Positions 12,901 through 23,715 of a DNA stretch of 64,000 bases are shown here, piece by piece. The notes under the pieces were generated by a model that did not search any database, was not told the origin of the DNA, and saw only the letters and a list, made by a program, of their open reading frames with translations. Made by a program: the position numbers and the translations under genes. Origin of the DNA: Melanocharis versteri (taxonomy: Eukaryota; Chordata; Aves; Passeriformes; Melanocharitidae); contig VZTG01001537.1 of the NCBI GenBank assembly GCA_013397845.1, forward strand, positions 125,146-189,145. The letters are read 5' to 3'. The number at the start of each line of letters is the position of its first letter. The first letter of the stretch is position 1.

Positions 12901-15900
12901 TCACTCTATACAAGACTACTTTTAAAGCCACTCAGTTGCCTTGAGCTAGTGCATAATGCAACAACCCTTCTGTTTAATGGATGGGTCAGTCTGTTCCTGT
13001 TACATGCACTACATTGGCTTCTCATCTGCTTTGCATTCACCCTGCCTTCCTACCTTTAGTCATCTACATTTGGGACTTGCTACCTTGGGCACACTTCCCA
13101 CTTTATGCACGCACTGAAGATCGAAATCTATTGAAAAAAATTGCAGAGTGCCATTTCAATCCCTTCAGAGTTGAGCAAAGGGCATTTACCTTAGGCAAAG
13201 CCATGGGCTTCCCAGCTTGCAGGGACCTTGCAGAACCCAGAGCAAAGCCTACTTATTCAGCCAGCCTTGCTGTGGTATGCATAACATACAACCTGAAATT
13301 CCCAGAGAGGAATTTGGCAAAGTGGGGATCTGAATACTGCTGAATACTTCCTCCTGTGAAGGCATGTGGCCAAGAGCTGCACCTTCCATTAGTATGACTG
13401 AAAGTGTACAAAGGGAACATGGAAATCTCAGCTCTGAACTTCTCTTCTTCCTTTTTATTTCTTGGCTGCTTGTCGTAAATGTAAACTGGATCTAAATTTC
13501 TGGATATGATGCATCACAATGACATGGCACTGAAACTATGGAAAAGAATCTGCATCCTGGCAGTCAAAACTGCACCATGGAGAGAGGCAAGAGTGAGAAC
13601 AACCAGGACTCATTGCTCAAGCAGGCTCCCTGGACTTCTTCATCTGCCAACACCCCCGCGAGCACAGCGGAGGGAACAGCCCCGATCCAGCCCAACAGCT
13701 AATGGGCTGGAAGCTGGGGAAACAGCACTCAGGCTACGGCTGTCCTCCACAGACATGAATATCATCACATCAGACACCAAGATCAGTGAATTTCAAAAAG
13801 CCCAGCAGTCAGGGGATGGTGGCAGCCAGTTTTGCTTCCTTTTTCTCTGAATATTGGCTATTATAAGAAATGGAAATTTTTCCATTGGTTTTATTTGTAT
13901 AGGATCTAGTACCTGACTTCCATAGCATTTGTTCTGGAGAGTTTTCCTGTCTAAAGAACCAATTTTAAACTGGGTTTTCTAAAGTACTCTAAGTTTTAAT
14001 AAAAGCCTCAAGCTTCCAGCAAAACTCTTAAAAACACTCCTACATCTGACATAACCTGTCATAGCGCCACAACTCAGGGCCCTTCACTGTCCCGCAGCCT
14101 CCTTTTCCTCTTCCCATCTTCTTGTTATTGAGGACTGAATGCTGCTTCTGGCATAATTTTCCAGTATCAGTAGGGAATATTGCTAGATTTGCCACATTGA
14201 TGTAGGGTAGGATGCATTTTTATACGTGTATCACATACAAATTGGATTTTTGTAGTGAAAACTTTGTACAGACACAAAAACAGCTCCATACATCTAGCAG
14301 ATGATTTTCAGCTATTGATGTATGTGCACGATTCATTCTTAAGACAGGCACAGTATTGTTCAGTTTAACTGACAAAATCATAATTTTCTTACTTTTCTCC
14401 TTGCCTTGAAACAATATAGCATTCAGCATAATTTGTACTTTCACCTTGTTTCCTTTTCTCCTTTTTATAGCAATGTATGCAACAACCAAGGTTTCAATAC
14501 ATTGTTTCAATTTTTTTTTGTTAAATTGAGGAAAACCAAAAAATATTTAGTAGCATTAAGCAATAAAATAATATGATTTTTTAACAAAAATATAAAATTT
14601 TAAAGTGTATAGGTAATGCTTATTTGAAAGTATCACTATTTATTAAATATGGGATTATATAGAAAGAATAACACAAAGCATGTTTGGAATCCTACTGGTT
14701 TGTTTAGTTCCTGACGCTACCATTTGCTGAACTTGGAGCTCTCTTTACTAGCTACTTAGTATTTGTTGTGCTCTAAAGGCATTTCCACTTGCTGAAACAA
14801 GAACGATTTCTACAATATGTTCCAAAGTACAATTAGAGAGAACCTATTTCTTTAAGAAAGCAATATTTTTCAATTGACACAATGAAATAATACTGATGAA
14901 ATAATAACACAATAAAAATTTGACTTTTCTCAGAAAAAAAAATGCTTAAAAATTTAGTATGAAGAAACATTTTCCTAGAATTCATGTAATTAAAAAGGTT
15001 TTAAAGGACTTCAGGAATGTCTATACATTTCTTTAAAATAAATACTTGGGAACCATAGGAAAAGTGAAATAAACATTATTTAACTGTAACTTGCTAAGAC
15101 ATAGGGCTAGGTACAAAATGTTACAGCAGTCACTGGCTCCAGTGGGCTATTTTATTGGGATTAACTTGAAGTGGTTGTACATACCAGACTATCCATCTTC
15201 GGGACATATTTAAGGGTTATCATATAATCATTTGGGAGATTTCCAACCTACAATAAACAGATAATAAAAATGTTATTACTTACTACACAAAGTAAGACTT
15301 CATTTCCATTACTGCATTCAACAAAATCTACCAAATATTCCACACAAATTTTCAGTAATTTACCAGATGCAAGAAAAAAAGGTTACTTACATACTCAGTT
15401 TCCTGTGGAACTGCTATTGATCCCTATTTGCTCACAAGTGAACCATCTTTCCACAGCTCTGTAATATGCCCAGATCTGATCTGATCATGTTCAATGCTAC
15501 CGCTTCCCAGCAGAATTAAAGTCAACAATGGGTTGAGAAGAACTTATTCATTACTGAAGAAACTCCACTGCCCTTCCATCTTTTAATGCCTTGAAGTGTT
15601 TACATGACAACTTCTACTGTAGACAGTAGAAGACCCAGAAATACCTAACCCTTTTTCCTTCAAATAATGTCAAACTTCAACATGCATCTAAACCTAAATA
15701 CCTGCCTGCCTTGTGCTTAGTTATGTACCAGGCCAGAAGAACACTTGAGAACAACTTTAACTTTGAAGTTGTGTCTCTTACTAACGATGAGCAATATAAT
15801 TATATCATAGCAATGTCCTGGGGCAAAGGAGAGCTTCCACACACGTAAGCTGAGTGCAGCTTTGCAGATGTGGGTGAGCATGAAGTGTGCTGCAGCAAAG

Positions 15901-18900
15901 ACAAGGAGTGGAAGAAGGGTTCCTACTGAATTAGAAAATACAATCTGCCACAGATGGGATCCAACACTACTGTGAGACATGGTTGAACATCTGGGGAATG
16001 TGCTGAGTTGGGAGATGAACAGTCCAACAGTCACTGGACTGCCACAAATCCAGTCTTTTGAAGTATTTTTTCAAAAGGTTTAACCATAATATGATGCTTA
16101 ATGATACAGTAAACCTATTTTCTATCAGTGAAAGAGTAGATTGATATTTTTCATCCTGGTTTGAAACGCATGTAGTCAAAAACAATATGCACAGATGTAG
16201 CTCCTTTGGTGCAAAAGCATTTCTACTTCAGGTTAAAGATCATTCTGTTATGGATGCTTTTGATTCTGCTGCTATAGCAACCAGCACAGGGATTTCTTTC
16301 CCCCCTGTGCAGTTTTTAGGTAGTATTTTGTTTGACAAAACATAATGTTTTATTTCTTAATTAAAATTTTGTTTCATTAAAAAATTAAAACAGTTATTTC
16401 AAAATGTTACAGTTCTAGACATGATCAAGGGCAATACTTACACACAGTCAAACACAAGTGAATTCCAAACACTTTTTAATTTATGTGGGCTAAGATACAA
16501 TTTTTCAGCTCAATGACATCTATCTTTCTCCCACAGATTTAAAACAGTTACTATACAAATGATCCTTAAAAATTCCGTCACATAAATCAGTTCTGTTTCT
16601 TCTTGTATTATTCTTTTGTTTTCATACTTACGCATTCCCAAAGCAAAGCATCACTAAAATTCTCTACATTGATTTCTATTTCCCTGGCATTCTGGGGAGT
16701 TGATTCAAGATGCTATAAATACTGAAAAACATTTCAGTATATTTGTTCTTTCTTTAGAGCATCAGATTTATTCTAAATCCTCAACCAAATTTTTTATCTA
16801 CTATTCCTTTCTTTAAAACATCGTAGCATACTAATAGGTATTCCATTTTTTTTTTTTCTAGCTTCCTTTGCGTGCCATGAGAGGTAGGATTAGCAGCACT
16901 TCAAGCAGCACAGATAGTGAAGATGCTACTCTATGTGCAAAGTTTCCCATACTCACTCTAGAGGGATTCCACACTTAGCAATGCCAGCAAAACCACTGTT
17001 CTTTAAGAAAGGTCACTGGAAGATTAAATTTGTTCCATATCAATGAACACTACAAGAATTGATATGCATTATGTATACAATCTACTTTCCTGGCATCACA
17101 GCCTCTCAAGCACTTTTCACGCACAGTCAAAAAAATGTAAGTGCCCAAGAGCTCTTACACCTTCTCAATCAGAGCTGGAGCACAGAGCTCAGCCTCAGAT
17201 ATTTCTCTCCTTGACAGACTGTGAATCAGATAAGATATTTTTGAATTTACTACTAAAAATGAAGATCGCTGGGAGGAGGGTGTCAAAGACAAAATATATG
17301 CCCTGCCTCAAGATGCAACTTGTTAAAATTTTGTTGACTGAACTCCACACGTCAGATGCTGTGCTGGTAAACGACAGATCTCAGTCAAAGCGAGGGAGTT
17401 ACATTTGTGTCTCACTTGGACTTCCCAACTCATGCACAGAAAATAGGGTAAAGCCCCGATGTAAGAGGGAAGGATGTATCTATACTAGATCTGCATTTTG
17501 TACTCTCGCTTTGCTGAAATGTATCTTGAAATTTTGTTGAACACTGGCCCCCAGACTGTGATCCAAACTCAACCACTTGAGTTTCATCTACTGAAATGAT
17601 TCTGAAAGGAATGAATGGACTCTGCACACCCACTCTGTGCAGGGTGCCCAACTGCTGTGGCTTCCAACAAAGCAGATGACAAGGCGGCTCTGACCTGCCT
17701 GAGCAAAGGTGTTCGGAAAAGAACTGTCCCTTGAAACCACCTGAGTCCTGGAATGGCTTTTTTATTAGTTCTTCTACTCAACTCCAGAAGTACAATGACA
17801 AATTTGGGGGGCCACTAAACACCTGCCTGTATGACTTACCTTGGTTTAAACAGAAGTAACAGCTTTGATTATTATAGAGAATGTCAACTGATAATCTTGG
17901 AAAGGAATGTATAGAACCAAAAGAACTCTGAATTGCAATTAAAATGTCACAAAATTTTTCTCTGATTTAGTGGGTGTGTGTGATTGTAAAAATCCTAACA
18001 GGCTCTGAGAAAAGGTGAAGAGCAGGGAATCTAGACTTATGTCTTTAAACCCATATAAAAACAACAATAAGTGCTATATTCCCAGCTGTAACAAAATCTA
18101 AAACTGGGGAAGTTAAGATTACTTTTGACATAGAGAGGTTTGAATATTTAATATTCAGCACTGTTAACATTGCATAACCCAAATATGTTTTTAAAAATGC
18201 TCACGGTCACATAGATGGGGAGATTAAAAAAGGACGTAAAAGTGATTTGGGTTCCATAAACTACTCCTTCATAGCAACAGCAGACATGAGAGATGACCTA
18301 TCTGCAGTCACGTGCTTTGAAATGATGCCTACTGCTCTTGAAAATTCCCTTTATTGTGATTGTTATGAAAATTATAAGGAGACAAGTACAAATATAATAT
18401 TTTTTATACACATATCAAATATAAGGTATGTTAATAAAGTAAAAATTACCATTTTCCATTGCCAGTATTTTCTTTTTTACTCTGAAGCATATGATGGGAA
18501 AAAACATACTTTCCTTTCGGATATAATTTCTACCTTGAATTTCTCTCTATTTGTTTCCCTTTTCCTGTTCTTTTCATAGAATCATAGAATGGGTTGGGTT
18601 GGAAGGAACCCTACAGATCATCTGGTTCCAACCCCCTGCCATGGACAGGGACATCTTCCACTACACCAGGTTGCTCAGAGCCCCATCCAGCATCCAGCTT
18701 GGCCCTGACACTTTTCCAGGGAAGGGCCACCCACCACTTCTCTGGGCAACCTGCGCCAATGTCTCACCACCCTCACAGTAAAGAATTTCTTCCTTATATC
18801 TTATTTAAATTTCCCCTCTTTCAGTTTAAAGCTGTTCCCCTTGTCCTAGCACTACATGCCCTTGTCCAAAGTCCCTCTCCAGCTCTTTCTCACTGCTTCC

Positions 18901-21900
18901 CTGGCTTTTCTTTCCCTGCAGGAGCTTCCACTGTCTGTCCATCATCTCTGCAATCTACTCTATCTCATCTGCTAATGAAGCAGTTAATAAAGTCTTCATC
19001 ATTTGGCTTAAGACAACATGTTAACGATTTCCGTTCACACTTTTTACAGTCATAGTGGCAGATTATTTGCAGCATAACAACTCTGGATAATTTTTTATAA
19101 CCCCTTCACTCAGGAAATTTAGATCCATTTAAAAATAAAAATCAAATGTGGCAGAGAGTGTAAAGTACATATTTACAGCAAAGATGTAATGTGAAAGCAA
19201 AGTATTTGACAGTATGTCTCAAACAAGGAACTGGTAAGTAAATCCTGACTATTGTTTGGGCTTCCAACATTCAAAAGACAAAAATTGCTTTAGAGAAGTA
19301 GTTCATGGAAGAAGAGGTACCTTAGACTTTGTTAATGGACAAAACAAAAATATGCAGGTATATTCTGTACATACTGCACAGCTCAATGAATATTCTATTT
19401 ATATATAGGTTTTGATGTTCATAATTAACAAACATATATACAACTGATTCCTAATTCTTATGCAAAATCAAATGCACAATTACAGTGATGCAGCTTTCTG
19501 CTGACTTACTGTGCTGAAAAGAACAATGGGGACAGACTTTATTGACAGGTGCTGCAATTACAGTTTCATAATACGGAACATTTGTTCATCAAGTAATGTG
19601 CTTCCCTCCAGACATCTTCATTACAAAAGAAGCAGGAGTTCACGTGATGAGTAGTGCAGAATGACTGCTCTCTAAATACTTTCATTCTTTATAGGTATGA
19701 AATTATGCTCTTTTAAAGTTCTCACAATTAAAAAACAAAAAATGATTGTTCAATTGTTCTTTGCTTCTTAAAATCACTTTACTTGGGACTTATTCTTCAT
19801 ATGACAAAATTATATTACCTAGATGTGAATAAATTTAACCTTACAGAAAATACAAGTCATTTTTTTATGAACAGATACCAGTCTGGTTTTGTCCTACATT
19901 GATTAATGTTCAGAAACCTTATGGTTGTTGAATTTATTTCTTTCCAATTCTACCTTCTGCTGTGAGTCTAGCACGATGCTAGTGAAAATCCAGATTAAGA
20001 CTATTGAAAACAAGTTACGCCATACATCTGTCCTCAATTTATTACTCAACACAAAGTTGATTAGGCAAATGACCCACATTGTCAGGCACTGCACAGCATG
20101 CCTTACTTATTCTCCAATAGCTTAGGCTTAGTAGACATCCCATGTCTACATTCACAGAGGGTCTTGACTGAGGCATGTTCTCCTATCCTCATAGTATAAT
20201 AAAGTTGAACAGAACACAGCCACAGCCACGCTCAGGAGTTTTCCACAAATAATGTAGAGGGTTTACTATACTTGGAGCAAGCTCAGTACCCAATAAACAA
20301 AGACTAGAGTGTACGGAATTGTGGCACTGTTTTGCAAGCTGTAGGTGCACTGCAGTAGAAGTGTATGTGTGGGAAAAAATAGTGGGGAAAAAGCAAAACA
20401 AGGGATATGGATTCATGCTGCAAAGAATTTCAGCATGAGATAGGAAAAGGATGAGAATCTGCCTGGAGTTCATCAAGGAGCATCTTTCCTGCAGCCACGA
20501 ACAGTGTAACAGATACCATGAAAATAATGAGGAGAAGCTAAGGGCAAACTCAGCATGTGTTACGACAACGCAGGCCATGTTAATAGTACCTTTGAAGATA
20601 AACCCAAGAAGCCTGCCATTGACAGTGAAAAAAAAAGGAGGAACAGCTTGAAGGAAATAAGTAGAAGATAAAGGGTCAGAGCAGCATGTGAACAGACAGA
20701 AGAGTGAAACTACAGAATGTGAAGTTAGAAAAATATTTTTCATAGACTGGATTTTTATCCACCAAGAATTTGGAAAAAAAAATGTACTTGTATGTCCAGA
20801 GAACTACAAAAAACTTTTCTCCTATTATGACAAGAAAAACAATGAATGTTTTAAAAGTGAACTTTGAAGGGTCTGTAAAGCATCAAGAGTCAAATTAGAC
20901 ACCTTTGTTGAAGACCTGAATGGCTGGGGAGAGATGGCGATGTAACTTTACAGTGAGGAGAAACGGCCCAGGGAAGGCTAACATTTTGGGGAGATGAAAG
21001 AGATCATCGTCTGCCTCTGAGGAGGATTCATGCCAAACTGAATCTAGGCTGATGTCTGAGAATTTGTGACGAGACAGGAGGAAGAGAGGCCAACATCCTA
21101 AGGTAAGTGATGGGATTTACGCACTACTGCTGAACAGAGAGTTTATTGCACACAGAGACAGGATTATACTCATGACTGTGGACAAAAAGGGTTAAAGAAC
21201 GTGACATTCTGGCTGAGAATAAAGCATTTAGGAACAACTATTATATCATTGTTGCCAAATGTGACAGAGCTTGTGGATAATATCATAATAACTATGGGCA
21301 ATAACTGTAAACACAACACTTCTGTGAAATCCTCCAGGCCAGAATTTGTTCTCAGTGTGAAAGGGAAGGATATTTATTAAAGACCCTATGTTCTACAGGC
21401 ACAGATTCTTCGGATCAGCAAATAAATAAAACTCTTATTTAAAGGCCAATAGGATCTCCAGTCAAAGGGAAAGGCTGTGGATGTTGTCTACTTGGATATC
21501 AGTAAAGCCCTTGATGCTGTCTCCCACAGCATTCTCCTGGAGACATTGTCAGCCCATGCTTCGGACAAGTACACCTTTCACTGAGTAAAAACTGTCTGGA
21601 TTGCCGGGCCCAGAGACTAGTGGTGAATGGTGCCACATCCAGGTGGTGATTATGTTCCCCAGGGCTCACTACTGGGGTCAGCCAGTATCAGTGTATTATC
21701 TTTATTGATGATCTGGACAAGGTGATCAAGAACACCCTCAGTCACTAAGTTGGGTGGCAGAGTTGATCTTCTGGAAAGTAGGAAGGCTCTGCAGGGGGAG
21801 GTGGACAGGCTGGATCAGTCGACTGAGACCAGTTGTCTGAGGTTCAATCAAGCGAAGTGCCAGGTCCTGCACTTGTCACAACAACTCTACCCTGTGCTAC

Positions 21901-23715
21901 AGGCTAGGGGAAAAGCGGCTGCCTGGAGGAAAAGGACCTGGGGGTGCTGGTTGAGAGCTGGCTGAACATGATCCAACATGTGCCCAGGTGGCCAAGAAGG
22001 CCAGTGATATCCTGGCCTGTATCAGCAATACTGTGGCCAGCAGGACCAGGGAAGCGATTGTCTCCTTGTACTTGGCACTTGTGAGGCCACAGCTTGAGTC
22101 CTTTGTCCAGTTATTTCTCAAACCCAAAGTATCCTTGAACTTGCTAGTTAACTTGACCCGAGTTTTGCATTTTTAGAGCGATCTGAAAGATATGGGTCTA
22201 AGTCAGGAGAAGGACCATATAGCATCCTAATTGAAGAGCGTCCGAAGAAGCTCAGCCCAACCCCACTCTACTCAAGCTTGGCAGTAGCAGAAGAACAGTG
22301 TAAGCTGGAAAGTGTGATTATTCAAGCTGCTTGTACATTTTTTGTAATCTGTATTTATACGTTCTTGAGGTTTAAATTGTACTAAAGGGAAAGTTTAAGC
22401 ATTTTTTCTCAGGACACATACTTGACAAAAAGTTATTACTATCCCCACACTACACAATTTCACCAGCCCCCACAGGAATTCTGTTGTTCTTGCATGCCTT
22501 CAACAGGTTTACATCAAAGCTTAATGTTCTTCCAAGAGATGAAATATTATCTGGAATTAATATGCCAATACTTCAAAATTCTGCCTAAAGGGACTAATTT
22601 GAAGCACTAAACATTCAAGTAGGACTATAGAGCACCCCTAGAGATTTACACTATGTGCCAATGTATATAAAAAAGACCAAAGAAAATAAGTTAAGAACAC
22701 TGCACAGACAGCAAATGCTAGGGGCTCCAATTCAAGTGTTTGATAATAATAACACTGATGTTGCAACTGTCTTCCTGTAATGAAGCGACAATTTTCAGCT
22801 AGATTCAATATGCAGATGAAGATATGCTTGTTAAGTGTTCAGTATACCTTATTTCTTAAAAACATTGGTGTTATACCCTGCACTACTGCAAAATAGAATA
22901 ATTATTAACTTCAGTGGAGTGAAACACCAATTGACTTCACAAGCAGATGCAGTTTTCCAAGTTAATGCAGTGGTAAATTAAGTAGCAGTTAAAATTTCCT
23001 TAAATTAATTTAGTTTTTATATGAAGCTATGAGTCCTTAAGACTTAAATTTCTGGGTACAGCAAGTAGAGAAACATACAACGAGTGTAACCCACTCACAC
23101 CCAAAGACTGCAAAACCTGTTCAATTGTTATTGCCTTGGCTGCTACAACAATGTCTTATATCATACTATTTTTATACATGGCACTTGTCTTTCATATACC
23201 CGAGGTAAAGACTTCTGCTTCAATTCAGCGGCATTTGGAGCCAGTCTGCTCCATGCAAGTCAGTAACATAAAGGCAATAACCTTTCATCTGCATGGGGAA
23301 CAATCTGCTCTAAAAAAAATGAGGAAATACAGATTTTTGTCAATTTTTATTGAAGTTCGGAGTCAGGAAACTACATATGTACGTACACTCCATTTTGGCC
23401 AAGGTAATCTCTTCAACTAACACTGAAACTACTCTCACTGCAAATAAAGATTTTGTTCAAGTGATAGATGCTGATGGATTTTTTTTTTAACTATTCCCCT
23501 TGTTCTAACGCAGATTTACTAACTTTGCCTAGAAATGTAAGTGCCCTTAGACACTGACTATTGTTTAACATACAGAGTAACGTAAAATAAAAAGTACTTA
23601 CCAATTTTGCAATGTCATTCACATCATCTGTGACTGGATTCCCGCAGGAACTCTGGGCTTTGACAAGAGGATTAAGTAGGAGTAGTTGAAGACAAAAGCA
23701 AGTGATAATCCAAGT
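803..23715 (-). CDS. KITLG: KITLG (KIT ligand / stem cell factor), six-exon coding join, both ends incomplete
   Basis: This is a spliced coding sequence on the minus strand, joining 23602-23715, 15185-15247, 10523-10702, 8456-8618, 7483-7578 and 803-912. It totals 726 nt (242 codons) without a stop. The family product is a type I membrane cytokine. It binds the KIT receptor tyrosine kinase and supports melanocytes, germ cells, blood progenitors and mast cells, acting at the cell surface or after shedding. Visible in order are the signal-peptide core, a four-helix cytokine domain with four cysteines (exons 2, 4, 4, 5), a Ser-rich stalk with the VAASS shedding region, and one transmembrane helix. 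Counting the mature protein from QSSC, the cysteines fall at 4, 43, 92 and 142. The human ones are at 4, 43, 89 and 138, pairing 4-89 and 43-138. The first roughly five codons (in exon 1) and the cytoplasmic tail (beyond base 1) are missing. Identification rests on translated similarity to KITLG as I remember it. Confidence 0.97.
913..7482 (-). other. KITLG: KITLG intron 6
   Basis: The intron is 6570 nt, phase 1. It is mostly unremarkable AT-rich DNA without a recognisable repeat. A patch at about 6740-7250 has more CpG than its surroundings and several overlapping open frames on both strands (see findings). Nothing else stands out. Confidence 0.85.
7483..7578 (-). CDS. KITLG: KITLG exon 6: alternative cassette with shedding-site region
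   Basis: The exon is 96 nt, with acceptor CTATTTAG|ATTCC and donor GTAACA|GTAAGT. Both flanking introns are phase 1, so skipping the exon keeps the frame. The residues are [20 protein letters not shown], then [12 protein letters not shown], with the last base starting a Lys codon. In mammals the equivalent exon is 28 codons (84 nt). It carries the proteolytic site around PPVAAS that releases soluble factor, and omitting it gives the mainly membrane-bound isoform. Here it is 32 codons. The extra length lies in the Ser/Thr/Asn-rich tail after the site, where AGC/AGT codons repeat. The NDS tripeptide is a possible N-glycosylation site. The exon was too short for an ORF search and was found from its splice junctions and family similarity. 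Confidence 0.95.
7579..8455 (-). other. KITLG: KITLG intron 5
   Basis: The intron is 877 nt, phase 1, with GTAAGT at its donor and CTATTTAG at its acceptor. I see no repeat or gene in it. Confidence 0.9.
8456..8618 (-). CDS. KITLG: KITLG exon 5: C-terminal part of the cytokine domain
   Basis: The exon is 163 nt, with acceptor ACTCCAG|GATTTC and donor GAGAATG|GTAAGT. It enters in phase 0 and leaves in phase 1. The translation is [20 protein letters not shown], then [20 protein letters not shown], then [14 protein letters not shown]. It encodes the beta-strand/helix D end of the four-helix bundle. The last conserved cysteine (NDC) should pair with the HCW cysteine of exon 4. NST is a predicted N-glycosylation site. 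The start of the stalk follows. Compared with the chicken and human proteins as I remember them, His replaces a hydrophobic residue in the FFRxFN segment, and Ser replaces Phe in the YKEFAD segment. Confidence 0.96.
8619..10522 (-). other. KITLG: KITLG intron 4
   Basis: The intron is 1904 nt, phase 0. It holds a T-rich (GTTT)n tract at about 9205-9242 and a short (AT)n run near 9543. No transposable element is recognised in the rest. Confidence 0.9.
9205..9242. repeat. T-rich / (GTTT)n low-complexity tract
   Basis: The tract is runs of T interrupted by CGTTTGTTTGTTTG. It lies in intron 4. On the transcribed strand it reads as A-rich (AAAC)n. It may be the eroded A-rich tail of an old insertion, but no element body is recognised next to it. 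Confidence 0.8.
10523..10702 (-). CDS. KITLG: KITLG exon 4: core helices of the cytokine domain
   Basis: The exon is 180 nt (60 codons), phase 0 at both ends. The acceptor is CCTCTGACAG|CCTAAT after a strong pyrimidine tract, and the donor is AACAAG|GTAATC. The residues begin [20 protein letters not shown], continue [20 protein letters not shown], and end [20 protein letters not shown]. They contain two of the four structural cysteines (HCW and MAC) and two predicted N-glycosylation sites (NYS, NLT). Against human KITLG the segment before LSNYSII is three residues longer, which shifts the second cysteine from mature position 89 to 92. This insertion is a known avian difference, as I remember the chicken sequence. 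Confidence 0.97.
10703..15184 (-). other. KITLG: KITLG intron 3
   Basis: The intron is 4482 nt, phase 0. It is AT-rich, with locally higher GC at about 12.25-12.45 kb and 13.55-13.75 kb and only chance ORFs of up to about 120 codons. No repeat family is recognised. Confidence 0.85.
15185..15247 (-). CDS. KITLG: KITLG exon 3: short exon of the cytokine domain
   Basis: The exon is 63 nt (21 codons), phase 0 at both ends. The acceptor is TTATTGTAG|GTTGGA and the donor is AGTCTG|GTATGT. The residues are [21 protein letters not shown], nearly identical to the human segment [19 protein letters not shown]. In the known KITLG structure this loop and strand region lies near the receptor-binding and dimer surfaces. 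The exon is too short to show as an ORF and was located by matching the family sequence between exons 2 and 4. Splice sites and phase agree on both sides, so the placement is firm. Confidence 0.96.
18577..18893 (-). mobile_element. CR1 LINE fragment, 3' end
   Basis: The plus strand begins CATAGAATCATAGAATGGG and TTGGGTTGGAAGGAACC. This is the reverse complement of the CR1 3' terminus, with its short tandem ATTCTATG-type repeat. It continues through the typical 3' region (CCATGGACAGGGACATCTTCC, CCTTGTCC...) to about 18.89 kb, where similarity fades. It is a 5'-truncated copy with no coding capacity. It lies in KITLG intron 2 in the same orientation as the gene. Confidence 0.9.
21462..22122 (+). 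mobile_element. CR1 LINE ORF2 fragment (broken reverse transcriptase)
   Basis: The translation near 21480 reads [18 protein letters not shown], the typical CR1 reverse transcriptase block. The polymerase motif region reads IFIDDL, with its Asp-Asp pair at about 21707-21712. Further on, AAGGACCTGGGGGTGCTGG and GGCCAAGAAGGCCA match the conserved CR1 ORF2 3' part. The frame is destroyed. There is an in-frame TGA where CR1 usually has Trp (TTTCACTGAGTAAAA at about 21577), and part of the segment after the catalytic motif is missing around 21740. The fragment lacks both ends and lies antisense in KITLG intron 2. It is a dead copy. Confidence 0.92.
23602..23715 (-). CDS. KITLG: KITLG exon 2: signal peptide core and mature N-terminus
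   Basis: The exon is 114 nt (38 codons), phase 0 at both ends. The acceptor is TACTAAACAG|ACTTGG, preceded by a long T/C tract and a good branch-like TACTAAAC. The donor is AAATTG|GTAAGT. The residues start [20 protein letters not shown] and continue [18 protein letters not shown]. The first 20 are the hydrophobic core and end of the secretion signal. By comparison with mammals, cleavage is expected before QSSC, placing the first structural cysteine at mature position 4, as in the family. The preceding residues (expected Met-Lys-Lys and two more) belong to exon 1, so no ATG is expected here. Confidence 0.97.

Larger units (their letters stand above)
15248..23601 (-). other. KITLG: KITLG intron 2
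   Basis: The intron is 8354 nt, phase 0. It contains two CR1 fragments, one sense to the gene at about 18.58-18.89 kb and one antisense at about 21.46-22.12 kb. It also has the longest uninterrupted open frames in the window (17043-17540 plus, 20189-20743 minus). Neither frame has recognisable similarity, and I take both as chance. Confidence 0.85.

Noticed and set aside
17043..17540. Plus-strand open frame of 165 codons in intron 2
   Set aside because: It has no domain, signal peptide or splice structure, and its composition looks like translated intron. A random origin is sufficient.
20189..20743. Minus-strand open frame of 184 codons, with an NPLHY string reminiscent of olfactory receptors
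   Set aside because: Only this five-residue coincidence fits. The transmembrane pattern and other receptor motifs are absent. An open frame of about this length is roughly what chance allows in 64 kb read in six frames.
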